Origin: a virus
Reading direction: 5' to 3' (one strand)
Virus record (IMG/VR): IMGVR_UViG_3300017917_000321
Span: 25,087-89,086 of that record
Length of the DNA: 64,000 nt
Shown here: positions 17,673 through 26,028 of the stretch, one piece after another
How the letters are laid out: each line of letters opens with the position of its first letter
How positions within the stretch are numbered: position 1 is the first letter of the stretch
Translations under genes and position numbers: made by a program
The notes under the pieces: model-generated
Seen by the model: only the letters and a program-made list of their open reading frames with translations
Told to the model about the DNA's origin: nothing
Database searches by the model: none

Positions 17673-18271
17673 AAGTAGATATACAAGATGTTTTATTTTG
17701 GATGGACGCTATCCGTAATAGCGAGGATCGGTATCGCACCTTAGAAAGTTTCTGGAAGGGGCAAGTTAACAGTAAAATTTGGTTAATTGAAAACTTATCT
17801 AAGTTTGTTATGACTAATACTAATAATACTATAATAATTCATGGCGGATGGAACGGTGTTCTAGCTAGCTTACTCTTTAATAGTGACATTGGCATTAAAC
17901 ACATCACTAGTTTAGACATTGATCCAACGTGTGAGCAAATAGCATGTACTGTAAACAAGCGTCAAGAGATCGAAGGAAGATTTAATGCTGTAACTGCTGA
18001 TATGTCAGATTATGAATATAATGCTGACATTGTAATCAACACTAGTTGTGAACATATTACCCACGGAGCATATCTTAGATGGTTAGATCTGGTTCCTAAG
18101 AGTTCTTTAATTGTAATTCAAAGTAACAATTATTCTGAATTAGAAGAACATATTAATTGTGCTACTAATCTTAATGATTTTATTAAACAATCTAAATTAA
18201 ATGTGTTGTTCTCTGCAGAATTAAAATTACCTAAATACGACAGGTATATGATTATTGGGAATAAGAAATGA
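17669..18271 (+). CDS. Class I SAM-dependent methyltransferase-like protein
   Basis: A 200-residue Rossmann-type protein. TIIIHGGWNGVLASLLF near residues 53-69 is a motif I glycine loop, ITSLDIDPTCEQIA near 78-91 is motif II with the acidic residue that binds the ribose of SAM, and VTADMSDYEYNADIVINTSCEHI is the motif III/IV strand. The loop is shorter than the classical ExGxGxG. Target unknown. It is flanked and overlapped (4 bases each side) by radical SAM genes, consistent with a tailoring step in one pathway. Confidence 0.6.
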   Translation: MKVDIQDVLFWMDAIRNSEDRYRTLESFWKGQVNSKIWLIENLSKFVMTNTNNTIIIHGGWNGVLASLLFNSDIGIKHITSLDIDPTCEQIACTVNKRQEIEGRFNAVTADMSDYEYNADIVINTSCEHITHGAYLRWLDLVPKSSLIVIQSNNYSELEEHINCATNLNDFIKQSKLNVLFSAELKLPKYDRYMIIGNKK

Positions 18272-19563
18272 GCAAAACATTTTGCCCATTACCGTGGATA
18301 CATCTTGCAACACGACCCAACGGTGATGTGCGAGTTTGCTGTACTGCTAATGCTAGCGGCGCTGGAATAGTAGATAGTAAAGAAGAAGGTTTGGTTAAAC
18401 AAGATGGCATAACAATGAACCTTCGTGATCATACCATTGAAGAAGTATGGAATTCTCAGCAGATGAAGTATACTAGACTTCAGATGTTGCGAGGAGAGAT
18501 TCCCGAAAGCTGCAAGAAATGCTTTGTAGAAGAATCGAACGGTATTGACAGCAAACGAATATGGGAAACAAAAGTATGGCAAGAGAGATTAGATCTTGAA
18601 AGCATAGTTGAACAAACTAAAGCTGACGGGAGTCTTCCTGTTAACATTCCTTATTTTGATCTTAGATTAGGAAATCTATGCCAACTAAAATGTATAATGT
18701 GCAGTCCTCATGATAGTAGTTCGTGGATAAAGGATTGGAAGATACAATATCCGAAGTACAAAAATATAGAACTAAAGAAAGACCAAACTTGGAGTTTAGA
18801 CTTTGATTATACTTGGTATAAGAAAGGTTCTTTCTTAGAATCAATGAAAGCACAAGCCAGCTCCATTAAAGAATTATATTTTGCAGGTGGTGAACCTTTA
18901 TTAATACCTGAACATTATAACATTTTAGAGTTTATGGTTAACAGTGGTAATGCAAGACACTGTGTATTAAGATATAATTCAAACGGCTTAGAAATTTCTG
19001 AAAGATTGCTGTACTTGTGGAATCAATTTAAACAGGTCAAATTTAATTTTAGTGTAGATGCGTATGGAGATAAGAATGATTATATTCGTTATCCATCTAA
19101 GTGGAAAGACATCGAAACAAATTTACGTCTATTAGACAACACAGGTGATAATGTAGTAGTTAACCTGGCATGTGCAGTACAAGCTCTTAATGTATTATAT
19201 ATTGATGAATTAGCCGGGTGGAAATTGAATAACGGTTTTAAAAAAATCAATCTAGCACCCTACGGTGCAGGAATTATAGGACTTCATTTAGTCTATCTAC
19301 CTAGTTATTTAAATATTCGTGTGTTGCCAATGGAATTAAAACAGATGGCAGCAGATAGAATAACACGTTTTATAAAGACAATTAATACAGACGAATTTTC
19401 AAATAACTCGTATGGTCGTCAACGGTGGGAAGGTATTATTAAGTATATGATGGAAGAAGATTGGTCTAACAAGTTACCGTCTCTTGTTGAATACTTAAAT
19501 GTAACTGATGCAAATAGAGGCACAGATTTTAGAAAAACTTTTGTAGAGTTGGGTAGATTATGA
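18268..19563 (+). CDS. N-twitch radical SAM enzyme 3
   Basis: A 431-residue protein closely patterned on the 3503 enzyme. N-terminal C6 (CPLPWIH), CC near residues 24-25 and CKKC near 88-91 form the twitch domain. LRLGNLCQLKCIMCSPHDSS carries the core C-x3-C-x2-C near residue 150, AGGEP follows near 212, and YIRYPSKWKDIETNLRLLDN is shared with other copies. The C-terminal region (LPxxLxxRVLP) also matches the 3503 product, suggesting duplication within the island. It couples to the methyltransferase and the next radical SAM gene by ATGA-type overlaps. Confidence 0.9.
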   Translation: MSKTFCPLPWIHLATRPNGDVRVCCTANASGAGIVDSKEEGLVKQDGITMNLRDHTIEEVWNSQQMKYTRLQMLRGEIPESCKKCFVEESNGIDSKRIWETKVWQERLDLESIVEQTKADGSLPVNIPYFDLRLGNLCQLKCIMCSPHDSSSWIKDWKIQYPKYKNIELKKDQTWSLDFDYTWYKKGSFLESMKAQASSIKELYFAGGEPLLIPEHYNILEFMVNSGNARHCVLRYNSNGLEISERLLYLWNQFKQVKFNFSVDAYGDKNDYIRYPSKWKDIETNLRLLDNTGDNVVVNLACAVQALNVLYIDELAGWKLNNGFKKINLAPYGAGIIGLHLVYLPSYLNIRVLPMELKQMAADRITRFIKTINTDEFSNNSYGRQRWEGIIKYMMEEDWSNKLPSLVEYLNVTDANRGTDFRKTFVELGRL

Positions 19564-20546
19564 AAATAATTAAGATCGATTCTAATGTTTCAAAAGATCG
19601 CTTAAGAATTGAATTATTTTTAAGCAATGTTTGTAATTACAAGTGTTGGTATTGCTTTCCTGGTAGTAACACAGGAACGCATCCGTGGCCTGATTTAGAT
19701 CTAATAAAAGAAAATCTCAGCCACGTTATTGAATATTATAAGACCAACTTAAATAAAAAACAGATTTATCTACACATCATCGGCGGCGAACCAACGCTCT
19801 GGAAAAACTTTGGAGAATTTGTAAAATTCTTTAAAGAAACACACAACTGTTTAATTAGCATATCAACAAACGGTTCTAGAACCTTAAGATGGTGGAATGA
19901 ATATGGACATTATATAGATCAAGTAATGTTAAGTTGCCACCATGAATACGTGGATACAGCACACACAATTGAAGTAGCATCTATTCTATACAAAAAAAGG
20001 ATTGACCTAGTGGCGTTAGTACTGATGGATCCTTCTGCATGGGACAAGTGCGTAGAAATTATTCAGCAGCTAGAAACCAGCAAGTATAAATGGCCTATAG
20101 CTGCAATGGAAGTTCATCACGAAACACTGAAATACACTGAAGATCAAAAAGAATTTCTAAAAAATTATAAAAGTCCTAGATCAAATCTTTGGTATAAAAT
20201 ACGCAGTTCTAAAATAACTCATCCGCTACCCACAGTTACATTTGAAGATGGTAGTAAAAAACAAGTAGACCAAAATTATTTGTCTCTTAATAACCTTAAT
20301 AAGTTTTATGGCTGGGAATGTAACTTAGGTATTGACACACTGTATATTGAAAAAAGCGGATACATGCAGGGAGCGTGTGGACAACCTTTATATAATTTAG
20401 ATTTTAAGTATAATATTTTTGATACAGACTTCAAGGAAAAATTCTCACCAGCTATTGTGCCTGTTATCTGTAAGAAAACAGGGTCGTGCGGATGTCAACC
20501 TGAAACGAATGCCAGAAAACAAAACGTTCTAGCATTAAAAAGATAA
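19560..20546 (+). CDS. Radical SAM enzyme, CNYxCxYC type B
   Basis: A 328-residue protein. VCNYKCWYCFPGSNTGTHPWPD carries C-x3-C-x2-C near residues 24-31, and LHIIGGEPTLWK near 76-87 is the GGEP motif. The C-terminal cysteines (WECNLGIDTLYI, GACGQP, ICKKTGSCGC) repeat the arrangement seen in the 21228 product (KCYGGIDSLHV, DCKQ, CSKQICGC), pointing to a shared auxiliary cluster fold. An identical WPD motif after the third cysteine also links these two. It ends the coupled run; the next gene follows after 28 bases. Confidence 0.87.
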   Translation: MKIIKIDSNVSKDRLRIELFLSNVCNYKCWYCFPGSNTGTHPWPDLDLIKENLSHVIEYYKTNLNKKQIYLHIIGGEPTLWKNFGEFVKFFKETHNCLISISTNGSRTLRWWNEYGHYIDQVMLSCHHEYVDTAHTIEVASILYKKRIDLVALVLMDPSAWDKCVEIIQQLETSKYKWPIAAMEVHHETLKYTEDQKEFLKNYKSPRSNLWYKIRSSKITHPLPTVTFEDGSKKQVDQNYLSLNNLNKFYGWECNLGIDTLYIEKSGYMQGACGQPLYNLDFKYNIFDTDFKEKFSPAIVPVICKKTGSCGCQPETNARKQNVLALKR

Positions 20547-20574
20547 TATACAACACGAATAGAAGGAAACCGCA

Positions 20575-21231
20575 ATGACTAACGAAGAAATTACCAGAGC
20601 TTGTTTATACAACAGTCTAGCTAACCTCGGTGATGTTGTTAAGCTCAAATGGAAGTTTGATCCATATGAAGTAGAAAGACAGATAGAACAATTTAAAGAT
20701 AACTGGTGTCCTTACAACGTAAAAAAGGACACTGTTAACAATAGATGGGGATTACCTGTAACTAGTCACAGCGGTGATGTAATAGATAATTATCATTTAA
20801 ACAGTTTTGGCTACATGCAAAAATATCATAGTGTAGAAATGAAGGAAGAAAATTTTACTACACCTACACAAGTATATCATGCAATACCTGGGATAAGAAA
20901 TTTAGTAGATGTATTTCGACCTGACATAGGTAGGGTACATCTTTTGAGAGTGGACAAGGGAGGTTTCTTTCCTCCGCATAGAGATTTTCATGGAGCTGCT
21001 CCGGAGTATTTTAGACTGTTAGCTGTGTTTGGTCGTTGCAGTCCTGAGAATTATGTTCAATTGATCGACGGTAAAGCAGTGTATCCTGAACCGGGCTGGG
21101 TCTATTTTATTAACTTTCAAAAGGATCACAGTGTGTTTAGCTTTAGCGATAACTTGCATTCTTTAATACTAACAGTTAAGTTGAATGAACGCACACATTC
21201 ACTTATTATGAACAACACAATGGCCGAATGA
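20575..21231 (+). CDS. 2OG-Fe(II) oxygenase-like protein 1
   Basis: A 218-residue protein of the double-stranded beta-helix type. VDKGGFFPPHRDFHG near residues 126-140 supplies the HxD iron motif (His-Arg-Asp), and INFQKDHSVFSF further on supplies the distal histidine. LHSLILTVKLN is the last strand; the basic residue that binds 2-oxoglutarate is not obvious. This is the Asp/Asn-hydroxylase-like pattern. AGAAGGAAA lies just upstream of the ATG. It sits between two radical SAM genes and overlaps the second by 4 bases. Confidence 0.7.
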   Translation: MTNEEITRACLYNSLANLGDVVKLKWKFDPYEVERQIEQFKDNWCPYNVKKDTVNNRWGLPVTSHSGDVIDNYHLNSFGYMQKYHSVEMKEENFTTPTQVYHAIPGIRNLVDVFRPDIGRVHLLRVDKGGFFPPHRDFHGAAPEYFRLLAVFGRCSPENYVQLIDGKAVYPEPGWVYFINFQKDHSVFSFSDNLHSLILTVKLNERTHSLIMNNTMAE

Positions 21232-22136
21232 AAATAACTTACCTTAACCCGGAAAAAGAAAATTGGTTTCTAGTTACCTGGGATATTTCAAACAAATGTA
21301 ATTACCGTTGTTCCTATTGTCCTGATTTTTTACATGACGGATCTTCAGGTTGGCCAGACTTTGAAAAGGTAACTAGATTTGTTGATACACTTAACGAACA
21401 ATATCCTGATAAAAAGATCTGCTTTCGCTTTAGCGGCGGAGAGCCTACATACTGGAAAAGATTTGATGAGCTTGGGAAGTATATAAAGGCGAAAGGAAAT
21501 TATTTTTCTTTTTTAACTAATGGTAGTCAAACTGTTGAATATTTTCAAAATATAAAAGATCATACTGACGGTGTTATTATCAGTTATCATTCTGAATTTG
21601 CAGAAACACAACATATAATTGATGTAGCTAATACGCTGTCTTGTCCTGTATCAATTAATCTAATGCTGGTTCCTGAAAAATTTGACACTGTTGTTGATAT
21701 AGCTAAACAAATATACGAAAATAGCAATGCAGCAATATGGCCTAAAGTAATTCTAACCAAGACAGGCGATCTAGGTCTTACTAACGAACCTAAAATTTAT
21801 ACCGAAGAACAACAGCATTTAATAAAACATTGGCCCTATTTTAGAAAATTAGATGAGACTAAAATACACAGAGGCGGAATAGCACTCAATGATAAACCTA
21901 TTACTGCTAATGAAATTATTTTAACAGGTCTTAACAAGTACTCTGGCTGGAAATGCTACGGCGGCATAGATAGTCTTCATGTATCGGCTTGGGGAGAAGT
22001 TTACAGATCCGATTGTAAACAAAATAAAATTGGACATATAGATAATTTTATTAGACCAACTGAGCCTACGGTATGCTCTAAACAGATCTGTGGTTGTTTA
22101 AGCGATCTATATCTTAGAAAAGAATTAGAAATCTAA
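21228..22136 (+). CDS. Radical SAM enzyme, CNYxCxYC type C
   Basis: A 302-residue protein. NKCNYRCSYCPDFLHDGSSGWPDF carries the C-x3-C-x2-C cluster motif near residues 24-31 and FRFSGGEPTYWKR the GGEP motif near 69-81. C-terminal cysteines (WKCYGG, DCKQNK, CSKQICGC) match those of the 19560 product. It is the last gene of the first plus-strand block and its 3' end overlaps the convergent propeller gene by 12 bases, so no separate terminator fits between them. Confidence 0.87.
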   Translation: MKITYLNPEKENWFLVTWDISNKCNYRCSYCPDFLHDGSSGWPDFEKVTRFVDTLNEQYPDKKICFRFSGGEPTYWKRFDELGKYIKAKGNYFSFLTNGSQTVEYFQNIKDHTDGVIISYHSEFAETQHIIDVANTLSCPVSINLMLVPEKFDTVVDIAKQIYENSNAAIWPKVILTKTGDLGLTNEPKIYTEEQQHLIKHWPYFRKLDETKIHRGGIALNDKPITANEIILTGLNKYSGWKCYGGIDSLHVSAWGEVYRSDCKQNKIGHIDNFIRPTEPTVCSKQICGCLSDLYLRKELEI

Positions 22137-23276
22137 AACAGATTTGTAATTTAAATCTTTATCAAACTCTAGTATTGACTGTGACTTATCTTTTAAGTTA
22201 TAGGATATTGCGTACATCTTATCTTTGAATAACAGAGGTCTTCCTAACATTGTATCATCAAAGTATAATTTCTTTTCAACAGTTCCTTCCCGACTTACCT
22301 TAATAATAGGGCAACTTGGGCTTCCGCCTGGAAAGAAAAATGCAGATCCTTTGTAAGAAATACCAGACCTATATCTATATTTGCCGCCATGTGCAATACC
22401 TATATCAAATTGTTTAATATCTTTTGTGTTAACGTCAAACACTATACCAAGATTGCTGTCATAACAGAACTCGTCACCATAGGGTACGCCTATAATTTTA
22501 TCTTCAACTAGTGTAGCAACATTATACTTTTTAGCAAAGTCGTGACCGTGCAAGGGATAGGACTTAAATTCTTTAGTATTAGTGTTAAATTCTATTACTT
22601 CATTAAGGCCTGCTGTTTCGCCAAAAGGTAATGCGTATAAAATATCACCCACTGCTACAACATCTGTATACTTTCTTGTAACAGATGGATTTATATTAGG
22701 TATAGGGTATGTTTCTAATTTAGTTCCATCAAAGCTAACAAGATTAAGGTATCCCTCTGTATCACTTCTAGGCATACTCCAGTAACGGCCATTTGAGAAC
22801 GCACAGCCCATGTGCAATTTAACATGTTCCTGCTTATTAAAACTTATTGCATGAACTGTATCATTTTTAATATATAGCCCATAGCTAGTATCTTCATAAC
22901 CTAACGGGAAGCTAAACGCAGTCTCGCCATCAGATGCTACACTATAGAATTGACCCTTCCCTGTATTATCTATTTTATGATATATGGGAGTCTTATCTTT
23001 TAATTGAACAACGATATTAAAATCATCCCATATGCCGTAAGGTACTAACCAAAGACTATCTTTTACTGTAACAACAGCATTAGTCTTACTAGTTACCGGT
23101 GGAAGATCAAGATCTATATATTCGACACTAGTTCCATTCCATACAAGTATTTTACTATAGTCTTTGCACAACTCTGTTGCAAAAGGAGGACTAACAATAT
23201 TACCTTGATACTCTGCTAGTATCAAATGTCTTATTTCTGCTTCGTGGTAGAAGTCTGCAAATGCTTTATAGGCCAT
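22125..23276 (-). CDS. Beta-propeller repeat protein A (eight repeats)
   Basis: A 383-residue protein built of about eight repeats of 40-50 residues. Each has a strand ending in (V/A/S)xP(Y/F/L)G followed by an acidic loop and a strand of the type VxFDxNTKxxxxFDI. Clear examples are LWLVPYGIWDDFNIVV, LYALPFGETAGLNEVI and IIGVPYGDEFCYDSNL. This repeat length and periodicity fit a seven- or eight-bladed propeller. No catalytic motif or signal peptide is visible. It is a tandem paralogue of the next gene upstream, overlapping it by 11 bases. A scaffold, ligand-binding or virion role is possible; function unknown. Confidence 0.65.
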   Translation of the reverse strand: MAYKAFADFYHEAEIRHLILAEYQGNIVSPPFATELCKDYSKILVWNGTSVEYIDLDLPPVTSKTNAVVTVKDSLWLVPYGIWDDFNIVVQLKDKTPIYHKIDNTGKGQFYSVASDGETAFSFPLGYEDTSYGLYIKNDTVHAISFNKQEHVKLHMGCAFSNGRYWSMPRSDTEGYLNLVSFDGTKLETYPIPNINPSVTRKYTDVVAVGDILYALPFGETAGLNEVIEFNTNTKEFKSYPLHGHDFAKKYNVATLVEDKIIGVPYGDEFCYDSNLGIVFDVNTKDIKQFDIGIAHGGKYRYRSGISYKGSAFFFPGGSPSCPIIKVSREGTVEKKLYFDDTMLGRPLLFKDKMYAISYNLKDKSQSILEFDKDLNYKSVLDF

Positions 23277-24495
23277 TTAGATCAATCTCTTTAATAACTG
23301 TTTCTGTTAGTGTGTCGAAAACTAGTACGGTTTGAAAGCTATCACTTTGACCATAAGGCATAGCAAAAATCTTATCATCAACTATTACACTAGCATTATA
23401 TTTTTCTATTGTTGTGTTATCTGTAAAATGTTTACTTACATCTACACTGTAAAAACTATCATCAGCAGTATTCACAACAAGTATTTCTGCAAGATCGCCT
23501 TGACTTTTCCAATTTTCAAAAGGTTCACAAACACAACCGCCCCTGGGTATCCAATAGATTTTTCCTTTGCTATTTTCCCAACCTGTAAAATATTTTTTAC
23601 TTTCTTTACCTAGATTTACATTAACAGTTTTCCATTGGTCAGTGTTAGCGTCGATGATTAACATTTCACTCCATGACTCTTCATGACCTGCAGGAGGACA
23701 ATACACTTTACCATTTTTAGATACTGTATGACTGTAATATTTTCTCGAAGTTGCCTTTATTCCGGTACGCTCTGAGCTCCAGTTTGTTCCATTAAATTTT
23801 AACATTACGTCAAAGTTATCATTTTCACTATAAGGAGGTGCATACAATTTATTTCCTACCTGTGCCATAGTCGTATACTTTTTATTTGTTATAAACTTTT
23901 GGTCATCATAATCTTTCCACAGATTAGAAAAATCATTTAATTCATAACTAAAATCTCGACAATCTAGTTTTATAACATAGGGAAAATATGGAGGATCACA
24001 ACGTTCTCCTCTTGGGACGCCGTAGATAAAATCACCTACAATTTTACTAGTATGCCATTTCTTCTGATCATTTATTGGACAGCGTATATGTTTGTAGAAA
24101 AGTTCTTTTGTGTATACATCGTATGACAATGCATAATCAAATTCTTCAAATTCACCGTAAGGTAATGCTACAACCTTATTGCCCCATCTATGAGATGCTA
24201 TGTATTTTCCTTTTTGTGGTAATGGAACGGATATCTGCTTTACTTCGTCAGTGTCTGTGTTAAGTACAATAATGCTAGTTTCGTTATAAGGAAAGAAAAC
24301 AATAAAATTATCTATTACAGTACCGTACTGCCATTTTTCAAAACTATCATCAACTGATAATTTTATTTTTGTAATTTCATAAGTATTAGGATTAATTTTA
24401 AGCATATAATCTAAACTCTCTTTGAGGCCGTACGGCGGCACATAGATCATATTATTATTTCCTAGTGTAGGAAAACTAAATGCTTGCGGGGTCAA
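23266..24495 (-). CDS. Beta-propeller repeat protein B (eight repeats)
   Basis: About 409 residues with eight repeats, for example MIYVPPYGLKESLDYML, VVALPYGEFEEFDYAL, LYAPPYSENDNFDVML and IFAMPYGQSDSFQTVL, each followed by a FDxxTxE-type strand. TTG at 24495 is chosen because GGAG at 24502-24505 lies 6 bases ahead; an in-frame TTG at 24507 overlaps that GGAG. The propeller fold is inferred from repeat period and the PYG turn. The gene lies immediately downstream of a kinase-fold gene, overlapping it by about 20 bases. Ligand unknown. Confidence 0.65.
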   Translation of the reverse strand: MTPQAFSFPTLGNNNMIYVPPYGLKESLDYMLKINPNTYEITKIKLSVDDSFEKWQYGTVIDNFIVFFPYNETSIIVLNTDTDEVKQISVPLPQKGKYIASHRWGNKVVALPYGEFEEFDYALSYDVYTKELFYKHIRCPINDQKKWHTSKIVGDFIYGVPRGERCDPPYFPYVIKLDCRDFSYELNDFSNLWKDYDDQKFITNKKYTTMAQVGNKLYAPPYSENDNFDVMLKFNGTNWSSERTGIKATSRKYYSHTVSKNGKVYCPPAGHEESWSEMLIIDANTDQWKTVNVNLGKESKKYFTGWENSKGKIYWIPRGGCVCEPFENWKSQGDLAEILVVNTADDSFYSVDVSKHFTDNTTIEKYNASVIVDDKIFAMPYGQSDSFQTVLVFDTLTETVIKEIDLNGL

Positions 24496-24931
24496 ATTTA
24501 TCTCCAAAGGCTGATTTTAGATCAGATAACAACTTGTTTTGTACATCCTCGTAGGAATAGATTCCTACATTATCCCAATCAATCAAAAACATTTCCTCAC
24601 CGTCAACTATTATATTACTAAGCACCCAATCATAGTGTGCATACGGTGAAGTTTTCTTTATATTTTCTAAACAGAACTCATAAACTTTTTTTATAAATTC
24701 TTTTGTATGTTCTAGTTTGCTAGCTTCTATGCCACTAATCTTCTTGAAATCAATCCACATAGAATTATCTGTCCAGCCGTATCTTAAAATATATTCTGGC
24801 CAGATTCCTTTCATTATACTGACATGTTTTTCTAGAGTCTGAACATCTTTAAAGTCCCAGGTCTTTCTGTAACAATCTTCAAGTTCAAAAACTTTTCTTT
24901 TCTTTTCAGGTGTTGATTTAACTAAGACCAT
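24476..24931 (-). CDS. Small kinase-fold (APH/choline-kinase-like) protein
   Basis: A 151-residue protein. YAHYDWVLSNIIVDGEEMFLIDWDNVG near residues 99-125 matches the catalytic segment of aminoglycoside/choline kinase-like enzymes: H-x-D-x4-N (Brenner-type loop) then IDWD in place of DFG. The N-lobe appears reduced and no Gly-rich loop is seen, so it is far shorter than typical family members (about 250-300 residues). It could be a minimal small-molecule kinase or a pseudo-kinase. It overlaps the upstream radical SAM gene by 14 bases. Confidence 0.6.
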   Translation of the reverse strand: MVLVKSTPEKKRKVFELEDCYRKTWDFKDVQTLEKHVSIMKGIWPEYILRYGWTDNSMWIDFKKISGIEASKLEHTKEFIKKVYEFCLENIKKTSPYAHYDWVLSNIIVDGEEMFLIDWDNVGIYSYEDVQNKLLSDLKSAFGDKFDPASI

Positions 24932-25958
24932 ATGCAGCAGCTACCTCCGGCAAGTAATCTTTAATACTAACTTTCCTCCAACTATCTAGTGCAGTTATTC
25001 TCTGTTTAAAGAGTTCAATCGCAGCAGGGTTTGCAGGAGCCGACGACCACATTCTAATATTTTTAGATTGATAGTTGTCTTTTAGACTTTGCGGTGCGTT
25101 TTTGCAATTGAGCCAATCCGGAGTATTTAAAATGTTTTCGTAATATCCGAAATTATTTTTGTCAGCATATTCTTCAATCTCATTTGTAAATGTAGCATTG
25201 AGCACACTTATAGTTGGTGTTAAATCTACTTTGCAGAAATCTGCATAGCGTTTAGCATTTTCGTGTATTTGATCCCACTTGCTCCCGTAGCGTATATAAT
25301 CAATGCGCCTATCAACTGCGTCAAGGCTAAGTGCCATTAAGACTTTATCAAATTTTCTAAGAATCTTTTCAAGCTTCGGATTCCATATAGTACAGTTAGT
25401 GTTAAAGCGAAGAGCAACACTTCTATCTAAACGTTCTAAAAATTCAGGAAGGTGCTTAACCATCATCGGTTCGCCACCTGTTAGATACACTTCTTTAATA
25501 TCAGCAGTTTCTATTCTTTGAAAAGTTTCTTCAGTAGCCCAGTTAAAATTAGGAATTTCTAAAATACTATATAGGGGTTGTACTCCTGCTTTGTGCATGT
25601 CTATTGCTTCTTCTGCAATACTGCTACTGCTCATGTTCCAGCAGCTTAAACACTTTAAATTACAACTGTTTCCAAATCTGAGATCAAAGTGGCTAAGACC
25701 TGGTCCATAAACTCTTGGCTTTTGACGTTGACTTTGAATGCCTTTAGCTTCTAAATTCCTGCAAGGTTCGCATGCCGCAGGCCAAACATCATTGTTCAAT
25801 TGTTCCCTGATTTTAACATGAAACTCGCTGTCATGCCATTCTTGTGGAGTATGTGTAAAGATAGTTTCTTTATTTTCTGGTTCCAAACTAGCACAGCACA
25901 GACGATACTGACCGTCACTTCGTATACAAATTTGGTGTTCTAGATATTTACATTTCAT
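24918..25958 (-). CDS. N-twitch radical SAM enzyme 4
   Basis: A 346-residue protein. N-terminal C3, C11, CC near residues 21-22 and CEPC near 63-66 form the twitch domain. LRFGNSCNLKCLSC near 92-105 is the core motif, followed by LTGGEPMMV and FNTNCT. YIRYGSKWDQIHENAKRY corresponds to the shared YIRYPxKW element. It heads the minus-strand cassette that continues with the kinase-fold and propeller genes. A consensus -10 box and a fair -35 box lie just upstream. Substrate unknown. Confidence 0.9.
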   Translation of the reverse strand: MKCKYLEHQICIRSDGQYRLCCASLEPENKETIFTHTPQEWHDSEFHVKIREQLNNDVWPAACEPCRNLEAKGIQSQRQKPRVYGPGLSHFDLRFGNSCNLKCLSCWNMSSSSIAEEAIDMHKAGVQPLYSILEIPNFNWATEETFQRIETADIKEVYLTGGEPMMVKHLPEFLERLDRSVALRFNTNCTIWNPKLEKILRKFDKVLMALSLDAVDRRIDYIRYGSKWDQIHENAKRYADFCKVDLTPTISVLNATFTNEIEEYADKNNFGYYENILNTPDWLNCKNAPQSLKDNYQSKNIRMWSSAPANPAAIELFKQRITALDSWRKVSIKDYLPEVAAAYGLS

Positions 25959-25972
25959 GAGTAACTCTGGCT

Positions 25973-26001
25973 ATTATATGCTAACATAAATATTTAGTAA
26001 A
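25973..26001 (-). promoter_or_regulatory. Sigma70-type promoter for 24918-25958 gene
   Basis: On the minus strand, TTTACT (26001-25996) and TATAAT (25978-25973) are separated by 17 bases. The -10 box is a perfect match and the -35 box matches at four of six positions. The start codon at 25958 lies just downstream, giving a very short leader. The site lies in the 70-base divergent gap between two twitch radical SAM genes. Confidence 0.6.
25985..25992 (+). promoter_or_regulatory. T4-late-like box upstream of 26029 gene
   Basis: CATAAATA differs from the T4 late consensus TATAAATA at one position and lies 36 bases before the plus-strand ATG at 26029. It shares the divergent gap with the sigma70-type promoter on the other strand. 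Chance occurrence in AT-rich DNA is possible. Confidence 0.35.
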
Positions 26002-26028
26002 GGGTAACACCTAAGGTTCAATTATAGA

